Of a DNA stretch of 64,000 nucleotides, positions 36,260-47,350 are shown one piece after another (positions within the stretch are counted from its first letter, which is position 1; each line of letters starts with the position of its first letter). The notes below the pieces were generated by a model. That model saw only the letters and a program-made list of their open reading frames with translations. It had not been told where the DNA came from and searched no databases. The DNA lies in the NCBI GenBank assembly GCA_037576215.1, contig JBANDB010000017.1, positions 496,001 to 560,000 on the forward strand, written 5' to 3'. Both the position numbers and the translations under genes were made by a program. Source of the DNA: Armillaria gallica (taxonomy: Eukaryota > Basidiomycota > Agaricomycetes > Agaricales > Physalacriaceae).

Positions 36260-37457
36260 TCAACGAATTTTAACCGCTCGCCTGAAGAGTGACTTGAGTT
36301 TCCATTTTCCTGACAGCGGTATTTCAGCAGTAGTCTTGAACAAGTGTAGATCTGCTCACCTTTCCGAATAGGCACCGAAACCTGGGGATATTCCTCTGAC
36401 GTTGAGTCCAGTTCATGCGAGTCTGGGGAATCAGAGCTCGGGGCTTCCGGCAGACTTGAGAAAGACTCTGTCGACGCGAGACTGTAAATCATCGAAAAGT
36501 TATCAGGAATAGACGTGTCATCAATCTCCGATTCCTCTGGAGGGTAGAGGAGGACCGATCCGTAGCGCGCAAGTTGATACTCTTGCACGATTCTTGTAGA
36601 AGAAGAGTTCAGAAAGGATTTGTGGCAGGTGAAGATATTGACGTACTCTTGGAAAAGATCCACGTCTCCGTGGAGTTGCGATGGATCAGATATCTCCGGG
36701 ACGTTCGACAGGATGTGGTCGATACGCATAACGGGCACGAAGGTACGATCTTCTTCAGGCTTATCAGATCCTGGTATCTTGGCCAAAAATGATTTGCAAA
36801 TTTGACTATCAGTCTCCGAAGCGTCGTCTGTGTCGGGGGCGTCTTCTTGACCGTCAAGAATTCGTAGGATTCTATCATCGTCTAGTCCAGCCCGAAGAAG
36901 CTCACGATAACGAATATCCCGATCATGGGCCATGCCAAATGAGAGGGAATCATCCGCACACGGCGACTCAAGATAGTCTCGCAATTCTGAAGGTACACGG
37001 GCGAAAAGATCATAGCAGGTGGGATGGTAGCAGTTGTCCCATGGCAATGGGCCCCTCGACACCTCCAAAGGTTCCCTGGAGCTAGGGTGGGCTGTTGTCG
37101 GCAAGATGGGAGCACACATAGTAGGCCTTGTATATTGGGGCTTCCGCGGGTGAGGCTTCGTGAGACCTTGCTGCACTGGTCGGATGACGATAACTTGGAA
37201 TTTGGGGATCCCTTCACGCGTGTCTTCATTCTAAGTGCCTCTTAGTTGCCCGGAATCAGGTAAGCCGTAATGTGACGCACGAAAAAGCTATAACCAGCAT
37301 ATTGTCGATCCTGCACACCCTCCAGCTTTTGCAGCATGGCTGTGTCGCCTCCATCGCAATACAACTCTAGAGTGGCCGCTACGTCGATGGAAAAGGTGAA
37401 ATAGTGGTGGTAAGGCGGAGTCAGTTGATACCTCATGTTGGTGTAGGGAGCTGACAT
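36260..37457 (-). CDS. Family B protein B2 (intact)
   Basis: Four exons: 37457-37281, 37230-36647 (584 nt), 36592-36360, 36309-36260, all in phase, 347 residues. Exon 1 encodes a conserved HHYFTFSIDVAATLELYC block. Exon 2 has a basic/Pro linker, a Cys/His motif NCYHPTCYD, then an acidic segment with RAGLDDDRILRILDGQED and MRIDHILSNVPEISDPSQL. Exon 3 has EYQLARYGSVLLYPP and a Ser/Glu-rich stretch. Exon 4 adds a short basic tail starting GKWKLKSLFRR. No known domain, signal peptide or membrane span is recognised, so function is unknown. Head-to-head with D1, 387 bp between starts. TATAAATA lies at 37511-37504. Confidence 0.75.
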
Positions 37458-37844
37458 GTCGGAGAGTGGGGGGGATGACAAGCATGAGTGGAATCGAGTG
37501 TGTTATTTATACCGTTGGTGGCAACAAAGAACAAAGGTCGAGGTCAAGGAACAAAGGCGTGGGAAGGTCACCCAATCTCGATCCGATCTTTCATTCTTGA
37601 AGTTGGTCCTTGCCTTGGTCCTTGCACCTGCTTGTCTCTCTTTCATAATGCAGAACAAAGAGCATTTCTATCGGCCGAGGGGACAATGCAACCATAGCCA
37701 CTTCTCCTCATATAAATTGGGGAAAATGGTGCATAGGTCCACTCTCTTATTTTTGCCTTCGTCTGATCACCACTCGAGCGTCATCTTACACTCCCTTATA
37801 GCTGGTAGGCCTGGAGCCACCTGTATACCTCTCCTTACTTTTCA
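37458..37844. promoter_or_regulatory. Shared divergent promoter of B2 and D1
   Basis: The 387 bp between the two start codons. On the B2 side there is a TATAAATA (37511-37504), preceded by GTTGCCACCAACG, about 47 bp from the ATG; the same pair of elements precedes the other family B genes. The D1 side has a CTCTTATTTTTGCC stretch but no clear TATA box. Confidence 0.6.
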
Positions 37845-38829
37845 ATGTGGTCTTCTCGCTATTCTGTACTCTCCGCGGACTACGACTCCAACCAAACCGG
37901 AAGACCCAGCAGTGTCTCCAAACCTATCTCAGTCAGAAGTCGACCACGAAAAGCATCCCCAAGATTCAGACCCGGTCAAATTTGTGTTGTGACCGAATCC
38001 GTGTTTACACCGCTATCACAAGCTTTGACAGCTGCGCAGGGTACGATAGACACCCAAGAAGGCCGTTCGTTAACTTTCCGAGGTGGCCAGCTCGCTGCTG
38101 TTTCCTATGGCGATGAAAGACCCTGCATAATCATGGATCCCCCGCCTGGCCATACGTTACCCCATGGTGATCAGAAAAAGGGCTATTTCGTCTGTCTAAT
38201 GGCAACGTTTGCGTCCTCTCAGGGCAATTACGGCAGTTTTGGAAACTTGCTCCGACGATTTGTGGTTCCGGTCGAACCAAACGAACAGCTTCTCCCGATT
38301 CGGACATGTATGCGTTGAAGACAATCCCAGCCTGGCGTAACCCTAAGCAGTGGGCAATAGCCTTCATAATATACACGGAGCGGCCCGTGAAGCTTTTTAG
38401 AGCTCGCAGCAATGGTCAAGGTCGCCGACTTTCCAACTCCGAATATGATAGATTCGTCCAACACTGCTACATTCAGTGGAGCCTATGGCAGCGCGATGCA
38501 AGGGAGAATCTAAACTTGAAGCAAGAGATGTACAAAGAACTTGAGGTGAGCCCAAGTGGTTTTGTATCCCGGATGTTACGCATTGCTGACTGGCACAGGA
38601 CTGGAAACCGGACGAGAACATCAACGCCAACCCTGACGCTGCCGATGTCGTATCAACGTACAGCTTCCGTTCCACCACCTCTCTCGGGTCCATCGGTAGC
38701 GGGAAATCGTTCTATAGGCAAGGTTCTTGTCGTGGAAGTGTCCCGGCCATGTCCCCTATACTCGAACATCCTAAATGTACGCCTAACGACTTCCCACCTC
38801 TGCCCTCAAGGGTCTGTGGGGTATATTAA
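37845..38829 (+). pseudogene. Family D copy D1 (single-base frameshift)
   Basis: Two exons, 37845-38545 and 38599-38829, with GTGAGC...ACAG intron. Compared with intact D2 one base is missing in the LLPDPNMYA region (about 38293-38300): the first frame ends at TGA 38316 after LLPIRTCMR, and the rest continues in the next frame from 38306 (MYALKTIPAW...). Otherwise it is well conserved, with RPCIIMDPPPGH, GYFVCLMATF and FPPLPSRVCGVY at the end. A recent mutation or a sequencing error are both possible. Confidence 0.75.
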
Positions 38830-39239
38830 CTGCACCTTTCCGTGCGTCAAATCTATCCGCGCTATCCATATTCCGGCTAACCTAGTAGACATATCCAGCG
38901 TACTAAACGGAGGTCAATAAAGGATTCGTGTATAGTAGCCGCTATTGTATCGTTACGCAACCTTGTATGCAGCGCCTGTAGTCTTGATAACTATACTGCA
39001 CGTAACATGATCCACGATGTTCATCTGAGAGAGGGTCTGTTGTTCATTAGGATTAGTGGTGTTAAATAATGTCTATAGGTGATGAGATTTGCGGGACTAG
39101 AAAGCAACTCAGGGCTAGAGAACCCAGGTCACTGAGCTCGAAGAGACTCGGAATCGAGATCGCACGTCTGAAGAGTGACTTGGCTCTCCGCTTTGCTGGA
39201 AACAAAAATCAACAGAGGCTCCGGTCTTAAACGACAAGA
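38830..39239. other. Intergenic downstream of D1
   Basis: No gene. The first about 100 bp after the D1 stop resembles the sequence after the D2 stop, so 3' flanks were copied together with the gene. Confidence 0.45.
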
Positions 39240-39370
39240 TACTCACCTTCAGTCTCCGACGTATCATCCGAGTTGGGAGTAGCTCCTTGACCGCAAAGAA
39301 TTTGAAGAGCCTGGTCCTCGTCTACTCCAGACCGAAGGAGTCGGTAATCGCGTGCCTCCACTAAAGGTTT
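39240..39370 (-). pseudogene. Family B fragment (exon 2 piece)
   Basis: On the minus strand this reads VEARDYRLLRSGVDEDQALQ and ILCGQ followed by SDDTSETE, matching RYRELLRAGLDDDRILRILDGQED...TDDASETD of family B exon 2. A GTGAGT follows directly. Nothing of exon 1 remains. Confidence 0.55.
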
Positions 39371-39920
39371 AACGAACTAGCGGAAGAAGCGCGCCCTTAC
39401 ACACGGTGAGAATAGTCGCTCCATTCCGATGAGGCATGGGTCCAGAGTCCCTAGAAGCCGGTAAAGTGGTAGCAGTGATCCTAAGCAATGACTTTGACGG
39501 CTCTAGCTGAATGGTGATATGGCGAGCCCCTGCCAGCGCAGAGAAGTTGTCCATTACATTGGGCGGGAACGTCTCTTCGAAACATCCCGGGTAGAAGTAA
39601 AATTCGATGGATTGGATGTTCTCCGGGGGAAGGAGCGTGACCCAGTCAAAGTTGGCGTCTGCATGCCATTTGAGCCGCAGGCGTCGAATGCATGCTCGAA
39701 TCGCGGGGCTGGTGGACAAGGTCTCTTCGAGTTTGTGGGAAGGGTAGGTGAAGGTCAGGTATCGGCAGAGACGCCGGCGGGAGGCGAAGGTCCACGCGTA
39801 GCAGACTCGCGCTGCGGACGCGGCAGACTCGTCGTCTAGGCAGTGAATGATATGTTCCCAGACCTCTTGCGGGCACCGTTGAAGAGCAGGAATGTGAGCG
39901 CCTATTTCGCAGGTTAGCAT
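39371..39920 (-). pseudogene. Truncated F-box gene duplicate
   Basis: From the ATG at 39920 the first about 135 residues are nearly identical to the F-box gene at 30839-31975 (PQEVWEHIIHCLDDESAASA), ending after SALAGARH. At about 39515 the homology stops abruptly and the frame runs into unrelated sequence next to the family B fragment. The Leu-rich C-terminal domain is absent, so the protein could at most keep the F-box itself. Confidence 0.75.
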
Positions 39921-39944
39921 ACGAGATGAGATGAGATGATAAGA

Positions 39945-40485
39945 TGAGGCAAATGCCGACGGGTCCTTCCAAGTATCATTGTGAAAGGGTAAAAAGGGTG
40001 GCTACGACCGTACACATTCTATCCTTAGCAGCAGCTACAGTCAAATGTCAACCTTCCGTCATCGTCGAGGTCCCAATATCTCGACACCAACGAGCTTATG
40101 AAGTTATGATGCATGCGCACCATCATCAGCACAGGAATTTAGCCGAAAGAACACACCTCGGTGGCCTTTATTCCACCAGACACATGGCATCGTTGCCGAA
40201 TCTGGCATAGTTGTCCACTCGACGTGAAGATCTTTGAGCCGGGCAACCGATTCACTTTGCGTGTCGGACGAGTGGCGTCCACCTGATATGATGCTTGAGG
40301 AAAGGTCACCACTTGACTTCGGTCGTACTTCATCAACGTCAAATTCTTCTCTGCTTGATATGTGATCCTAGCAGCGAAAAGAATCAAGATAGATTGTCAA
40401 AGAAATACGCGAGCAATACGTCAGAATTAACGATACAGATGTATATCATAACATGTAATTTTGTGGGTCCATCCTGCAGACCGAA
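39945..40485. other. Second copy of the 32.4-32.97 kb intergenic block
   Basis: Near-identical order of short motifs to 32395-32967, with small deletions. It belongs to the segmental duplication that includes the truncated F-box gene and B3. Confidence 0.6.
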
Positions 40486-41715
40486 TCAAGACTTGCTAAA
40501 GACCTTGCGGCACTTGATGGCATTGGTCAATGCTTGTCGTAGGAGCGACTTGATTCTCCATTTTCCTTAGAGAAATTTTGAACGAGGTTCTCGTCGATAC
40601 ATATGAATACTCACCTTTCCAAATAGGCACCGCGACCTGATGGGACTCCTCTGACGCCGAGTCCATTTCATGCGAATCGGGGGAATCAGAGCTCGGGGCT
40701 TCCGGCAGACTTGAGAAAGATTCTGTCAACGCGGCACTGTAGGTCATGGAAAAGTAATCAGGAATAGACGCGTCATCAATCTCCGGTCCCTCTGGAGGGT
40801 AGAGAAGGACCGATCCATACCGCGCAAGCTGATATTCTTGCACGATTCTTATGAAAGAAGAGTTCAGAAAGGATTTGCAGGAGGTGGAAACTTTGACTTA
40901 CTCTTGGAAAAAAATCCACGTCACCGTGTAGCTGCGATGGATCAGATATCTCCGGGACATTCGATAGGACGTGGTCGATACGCATAACGGGCACAAAGAT
41001 ACGATCCTCTTCAGGTTTATCAGATCCTGGTATCTTGGCCAAAAACGTTTTGCAGATTTGACTGTCAGTCTCCGAAGCGTCGTCTGTGTCGGGGGCGTCT
41101 TCTTGACCGTCAAGAATTCGTAGGATTCTATCATCGTCTAGTCCAGCCCGAAGAAGCTCACGATAACGAATATCCCGATCATGGGCTATGCCAAATGAGA
41201 GGGAATCATTCGCACACGGCGACTCAAGATAGTCTCGCAATTCTGAAGGTACACGGGCGAAAAGATCGTAGCAGGTAGGATGGTAACAGTTGTCCCATGG
41301 CAATGGGCCCCTCGACACCTCCAAAGGTTCCCTGGAGCTAGGGTGGGCTGTTGTCGGCAAGATGGGAGCACACATAATAGGCCTTGTATACTGGGGCTTC
41401 CGAGGGTGAGGCTTCGTGAGACCTTGCTGCACTGGTCGGATGACGATAACTTGGAATTTGGGGATCCCTTCACGCGTGTCTTCATTCTAAGTGCTTCTCA
41501 GTTGTCCAGAATCAGGTAAGCTGCAATGTGACGCACGAAAAAGCTGTAACCAGCATATTGTCGATCCTGCACACCCTCCAGCTTTTGCAACATGGCTGTG
41601 TCGCCTCCATCGCAATACAACTCTAGAGTGGCCGCTACGTCGATGGAAAAGGTGAAATAGTGGTGGTAAGGCGGAGTCAGTTTCAGATACCTCGTGTTGG
41701 TATAGGAGCTGACAT
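40486..41715 (-). pseudogene. Family B copy B3 (two frame disruptions)
   Basis: Exon order and splice sites as in B2, and exon 2 is almost identical to it (RAGLDDDRILRILDGQED). One break is close to the start: in exon 1 a lost base and a 3-base insertion after ATGTCAGCTCC give TGA within 11 codons. The second is an A-run of seven (40908-40914), which adds one T on the coding strand before the exon 2 donor and shifts the frame (DVDFFPRV instead of DVDLFQE). The promoter retains GTTGCCA and TATAAATA (41766-41759). It is head-to-head with the Mug135-like gene. Confidence 0.75.
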
Positions 41716-42185
41716 GTCCGAGAGTGGGGGGGGAGACGCGAATGAGCGGAATCGAGCATATTTATACTGGCAACGAAAGAACAAAGAACAAAGGCGTGTG
41801 AAGATCTCGAAACTCGATCAACCTCACCCTTTCGGGTCTGCCATTGAAGCTGGTCTTCGCCAGGTCCACTAGTGGTCCACTCTCATCAGTACGGCAAATC
41901 AAATTTGACCAATAGAACGTGCCTTATTCAATGTCAATAGGAGAGGGGAAGTTCGTTTCGATAGAACTGCTGTATACGTCGCGACGCGCAAATAAGTCAG
42001 TTCGTTCCGACAAGCCCCTTTCACTTTGGCTCTGTTTGTTGTGGGCCAGCCGTCGCGGCACAGCACGGAGCGGGCTTGCTCCGAACCTAAACGAAATCGT
42101 CCTCTAAGTATTCCTGTCCCACATACGTATCCTTGGAGGCCGTGCACGGGCCGTTGTGCTATCTGCTGTGCCTTTAAGTTTGAAC

Positions 42186-42676
42186 ATGCCTTGTATTCGG
42201 AGGCATCCAGCTGACCAGGACGACGAAATGCCCGCATGGGCCAGAAGGATGGTGGAAAGGTTAGAGGAGCGATTCATCAGGATCGAGAATATTCTTATCA
42301 AGGTTGATGCCGTGACTGCATGTTTAATTAATTGACTTTTCAAGTTTTGTACAGACATATAACCTCCGGTCATCTGCTGGCCGTTTTAGGGTGCCCTACG
42401 AAGTGGTACCTACTGCGGATGGTGTGGACCCCACTCAGCGTGCCGACGTAAGCCATGATTTCGCACCGTCTTGCTCATCCATGTCAGGCTTATCTGCTTT
42501 GGAAAATACAGAATCCTCTCCCACCGCTTCGCACCGTTCACGATATGCGAAATTTGACTGCAGCTCAGCTAGACAACTACCTCGATACCTATGGCATTCT
42601 GTATGGGCGACGTACCACTCGTGAAGCCAAAATAAACTCGCTTCGCACTTACATTGGATGCACAGCGGAGGTTTAG
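42186..42676 (+). CDS. Mug135-like C-terminal domain protein
   Basis: Three exons in phase: 42186-42302, 42355-42447, 42512-42676, 124 residues. The N-terminus is a short helical segment (MPAWARRMVERLEERFIRIE). It is followed by VPYEVVPTADGVDPTQ and LRTVHDMRNLTAAQLDNYLD-YGI, ending in an IGC motif. This is the pattern of the Mug135-like C-terminal domain (named after a meiosis-upregulated fission yeast gene), common as small proteins of unknown function in agaricomycetes. Family placement is from motif memory. It lies divergent to the pseudogene B3, 470 bp between starts. Confidence 0.7.
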
Positions 42677-42679
42677 GTC

Positions 42680-43200
42680 TTTCTGTGAGGATTGGTGAGT
42701 AGATATGAATTCCTTCTAAGTTCCTAGACTATTATTCCCGTTAATTTTTTCATAATCATTGTACCACTTGCAAAATTGCATTATTAATGGTCTGGCGTAG
42801 CACGAGGAATACGAAACCATGGTAGTAGCATTTCTTATATCCTTACCTAGCACTCGACGCTGAGCAAGACTCTTATCTTTATACTCCGGTGCCTTCGCTC
42901 TCTTTCCAGTTGGTCATCAAGGAACATGATACCGCTAGTCAACTTGTGAATTCGTGTTCGAATTGCTAGGCGCTTTGGATGAAGCCACCAATCCTGTCAG
43001 AAAAACACGGGTTGAAAAGCAACAAAAAAGAGAATCAGACTCCCTGCGATGATTTGTGGACTTGGACTTGGCCTTGTTTTCCTTCGTTCCTGCGACGCGT
43101 GGTCCTTGGGTCTTTGTTTTGTCCTTCTTTTGCCCCCTTGTTGGTGCCTTGAGTATGTTGCTTATGATATGCAGCCCCTCCCTAACCCTCACCGGCGACA
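42680..43200. other. Intergenic
   Basis: Nothing supported. Open frames near 42935-43264 overlap on both strands. Confidence 0.4.
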
Positions 43201-43569
43201 TACTTTCGTCCGCCGATATGAACTTCCGGCACGGCTCAGAGGAGCCAGAAGATGATATCTTCACACCTGTCTTGATCCCTTCGCAGCTATGGGAAGGTCA
43301 CGGTCTTTTTAAACGGTGGGCACCCTTCTCTTATTTTCTGAGTGACATCCCTCTCAAATCGCGCTTCTACAACTGTGAAGGAGTATCAGCTTAAACGATA
43401 CGGGACGGTTGTTAAGGAGGATTCGCCCATTGAAGATGGACCCCCGCCCCCCGCGGATGACTTTATCATGATGTACAGTCAATTGTCGTCGCCATCTGAA
43501 ACTTCCACGGGGGAACTGGGCTCTAATTCTCAAGATGCGCATGACTCGCCGCCAGAGGAGTCTCTTTAG
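43201..43569 (+). pseudogene. Family B fragment (end of exon 2 and exon 3)
   Basis: 43215-43310 gives SEEPEDDIFTPVLIPSQLWEG, like the PEEDRIFVPVMRID region of exon 2. An intron-like stretch ending in GTGAAG leads to EYQLKRYGTVVKEDSPIEDG at 43381 and a Ser/Glu-rich run to the TAG at 43569. Exon 1, most of exon 2 and the basic exon 4 are not found in frame. It is more diverged than B1-B4. Confidence 0.6.
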
Positions 43570-44281
43570 GTGCAGGAACCTGGTCGGAAAGGTGGGCAAC
43601 TAGACGTTCAGACTGGGGCTGCTGTCGAATCTTGTTCAAGTACAATGGAGTCAAGTCGTTCTCCCGGCGGTCGTTAGAATTTTTCGTCAAGCTCATAGCA
43701 AGTATGAAGTTGTTATTTGGTCTGCAGGACAGACTTAAAAATCTCATCGCCTATATGTCCTGTTTTTGCATCGCTAAGTCTGATATATAACTTGCATTCT
43801 CTTGGATATGATGCAATCCAAGTTTGTTTCATCATTGCAGTGCCAGGATTGCAACATATAAAGCGGTACAGAATCTGACGTTGAAGGACGATATTGTAGT
43901 AAAAGTCGTATCCTAGTCGCCGAAGCTAGATGGGTCAACGACGGCGTTCTTTCACTACTTCCTTGTGCTACTGGGGAAGGTGAATAAGGACCTCAGAGGT
44001 ACGTACTTTCGTTCAATCTTGCCGTACCGATGAGAACGGAGGACTATTAATGGTGAGTCAAAACTGCACGACAGGATGGTCTCAATAGTGGTCGAGTAAC
44101 CACAGTTCCATTAAAACTACACAAAAGTTCAATACAAGTTTGTATAACGATACAATCGTGGCTGCTATACACGAATCCGATACAGTTTATTGACCTCCGT
44201 TTAGTACGCTGGTTATAGGATGTAGGTTAGCCGGAATAAGTATAGACAACGCCGATGAACTTGACGTGCGGAAAGGTACGG
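43570..44281. other. Intergenic between B fragment and D2
   Basis: No gene seen. Confidence 0.4.
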
Positions 44282-45258
44282 TTAATATACCCCACAGACC
44301 CTCGAGGGCAGAGGCGGGAAGTCGTTAGGCGTAAAGGTAGGATATGTACTAGCGGTGTGTTCGAGTATAGGGGCCAAGGACATAAAACTTCCGCGACAAG
44401 AACCTTGCCCATAGAACTCGGATTTGTTGCTACCGATGGACAAGGCAGACGCGTTGGAACGGACAGTGTACGTTGATGCTTTATCGGAGTCGGGTTTCCA
44501 ATCCTTTGAAATTTAGTTTAGTAATGCATAACACCTGAAGTTTGAAACCACCTCACCACAAGTTCCTCGTACATCTCTTGCCTCAAGTGTACATTCTCGG
44601 TTGCATCATACTGCCATCGGCTCCGCTGTTCGACGCAGTGTTGAGACAGTCTGTCGTATTCGTCATCAGAAAGTCGACGGCCTTCACCATTACCAGTCGT
44701 ATAAAGCGTCACGGGCTTCCTCGTGAAAATAACAAAACATATCAACCACTGCTGAGGATGATGCCAAGCCGGGACCGTTCGAAACGCGTACATGTTCGGG
44801 TCGGGAAGAAGTTGCTCGTTCGGTTCTACAGGAGCAACAAATCGCTGGAGAAGTTGTTTAAAACTTCCGTAATCGCCGTGAGAGGATGTAAAGGTGGCCA
44901 TTAGACAGACGAAATAGCCTTGCCCGCGACCCTTGGGTTGCTTATAGCCAGGTGGGGGATCCATGATGATGCAGGGCCTTACTATCCCAGAGGAGACAGG
45001 AGCGAGGCGGCCATTATTGACAGTCAACGAGACGCCTTCTCGGAGGTCGAGGGGGGCACGATCCAGTGTCAAAGCTTCGGATAACGGTCTGAACACGGAT
45101 TCCTTGACAAGGCAGATTTGTCCACGTTGGTATCTCGGACGCTCAGGCTTCCGAGTTAGTGGCCTGCCAATAACTGAGGGAGGCTTTGAGATACTGAGCG
45201 GCCTAGGGGGTTTGGTGGGAGCGTAGTCCTCGGATAGGACAGCATAGCGTGAAGGCAT
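44282..45258 (-). CDS. Family D protein D2 (intact)
   Basis: Two exons, 45258-44557 and 44503-44282, phase 0, about 307 residues. Order: short basic/Pro N-terminus (MPSRYAVLSEDYAP), RGQICLVKESVFRPLSEAL, RPCIIMDPPPGY, GYFVCLMATF, FVAPVEPNEQLLPDPNMYA, WHHPQQWLICFVIF, a helical RRLSDDEYDRLSQHC segment, and after the intron a Ser/Gly-rich region ending FPPLPSRVCGVY. No known domain is recognised, although similar uncharacterised proteins occur widely in agaricomycetes. The ATG at 45258 was chosen because the D1 start aligns with it; the frame is open further upstream. Divergent from B4. Confidence 0.75.
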
Positions 45259-45659
45259 TGCAAGATAATGAGGGATATTACGGGTGGCACCAGGCCTACC
45301 AGCTGTAAGCGAATGTAACTTGGTGTTGGTGTCGGAAGGAAGGAAAAATGAGTTAGACGACAATCAACGGTTGCCTACCATTTTATACGATAGAACGCTG
45401 TTGTCATGACTGCTTTGTCCCAATCATTAAGGGAACATATTTTTTGTTCTGCGTTTTGAACTTGAAAGAGCACGGATCTACAATGTGAACAATGGGTGGC
45501 AGTGATGATCGAGATCAGTGGGAGTGGGGTCTTCTCACGCCTTTGTCCCTTGTTCTTGTTCTTTTGTTGGTTTTGTTGCCACCCACGAGACAGTATAAAT
45601 ATGCTCGATAAAGGACCAGCCACTTATCGCTCGCATCCCTACCCTTGCTACACCCCGTC
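45259..45659. promoter_or_regulatory. Shared divergent promoter of D2 and B4
   Basis: 401 bp between the start codons. On the B4 side TTGTTGCCACCCACGAGACAG stands directly before TATAAATA (45594-45601), 59 bp before the ATG. Its arrangement and spacing repeat those at B2. Confidence 0.6.
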
Positions 45660-46923
45660 ATGGCTCAGCCTCCTCCCCTGTTCAACACGAGGTACCAGTT
45701 GGCTCCACCTTGGTATCATTATTTCACTTTTTCTATCGATTTGGAGGCAACTCTGGGTTTGTATTGTGATGGGGGTGACGAGGTCATGAAAGAAAAGCTG
45801 GATGGCATACAGAACCGGCAATATGCCGGTCACTGCACGGAGGTGCGTCGTTCTGCGCTTTGCTCGAAACTGATCCACTGAAAATTACTTAGATTGTAGA
45901 GCCAGATGAAGAGCAGCCCAAATATCACGTTATCAATATCCGGCCAGTACAGCAGGGCCTCACGAAGCCTCACCCTCGGAAACCACAGCATGCCAGGCCT
46001 ACGATGTGCGTTCCTGTCTTACCGACAACAGCCAATCCCAGGTCCAGGGAACCTGTGGGGGTGTTGAAAGGCCCACTGCCATGGGACAACTGCTACCACC
46101 CTACCTGCTACGATTGTTTTGTCCGTGTACGAACGGAATGGCGGGACTATCTTGACTCGCCATCTGTGGGCCCTTCTCTTTCACTTGACAAAGCCATCGA
46201 GGAGGATTCGCGTTACGGCGAGCTGCTTCGGGCTGGACTAGATGATGATAGGATCTTGCGAATTCTCGATGGTCAAGAAGACGCCCCCGACACAGACGAC
46301 GCTTCGGAGACTGACAGTCAAATTTGCAAAACACTTTTGGCTAAGATACCGGGATCTGATAAGCCTGAAGAAGATTGTGCCTTTGTGCCCGTTATGCGTA
46401 TCGACCATGTCCTGTCGAACGTCCCGGAGATTTCTGATCCATCGCAGCTATGTGGAGATGTGGATCTTTTCCAAGAGTAAGCAAATCTCTGCGTCTCTGC
46501 TGGAAACTTTTTCTGAACTCGTCTTATCAAAGTATAGTACAGGAGTATCAGCTTGCGCGTTACGGATCGGTCCTTCTATACCCTCCAGCGGGACCGGAGG
46601 TTGATGACATGTCTATCCCTGATAACTTTTCGATGACTTACAGTCTCGCGTCGTCGGGATCCTCCTCGAGTTTGCCGGAAGCACTGGACTTACATCCCCC
46701 GGACTCTCATGTCCTTGATTTATCGTCAGTTGGCCAATCTGGCGAATCGGAGCAACTCACAGTTTCAGCACCTGGCCGGAAAGGTGTGTATATGTGTCGT
46801 TCGTGCAGAGCCTTCATTGATTTCTATTTTGCAGGCAAATGGAGACTCAAGTCGCTGTTCCGACGAGTAATCACAGATCTCGTACAGTTTGTCAAGGGGC
46901 ATAAGTTCTCTACCAAGTTATGA
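45660..46923 (+). CDS. Family B protein B4 (intact)
   Basis: Four exons: 45660-45842, 45893-46476 (584 nt), 46533-46783, 46835-46923; in phase, 368 residues. Exon 1: YQLAPPWYHYFTFSIDLEAT and LYCDGGDEVMKEKL. Exon 2: HPRKP-rich linker, LPWDNCYHPTCYDCFVRV, acidic ILDGQEDAPDTDDASETD, MRIDHVLSNVPEISDPSQL. Exon 3: EYQLARYGSVLLYPP. Exon 4: basic tail GKWRLKSLFRRVITDLV. No known fold is recognised. An acidic middle with a basic end and no signal peptide suggests an intracellular protein, which is inference. Exon 2 has the same length as in B2, so the frame is under constraint or the duplication is young. Divergent from D2. Confidence 0.75.
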
Positions 46924-47350
46924 TGCTTTAGTCTGCAGGATAGACTATTACCACCCTCGTTTTCAAGATAATTATACACATGTATTGCTAATCATATTGT
47001 ACCTGTCGCGCTAGGCGACCCGAATATTACTGCTCTAATCTATGCAACGCAGAACTCAGTAAAGTTGGAACGGTGTCACAGCTATATTCCGGACATCACT
47101 GGTATTCACGCATATGATACTGTGTATTTCCACACGCACAGGCTTAGTACCTCGAATCGAGAACGCCGCGTGGGAGGCTACGTTAACCGTACATTTCTGC
47201 CGTGATAAAGAGGGTACTATTTGGATACGAATGATGGCTAGCAGCTCGGGAAGATGGCTGTAACGTACCCACTGTTCGAATTTTCTTCTCATATCTCGCT
47301 AACTAGTTTTCCGGCCCGTACGGTTCCATGGATTCGACGTAGCCACCATT
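46924..47350. other. Intergenic
   Basis: No supported gene downstream of B4. Confidence 0.4.
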
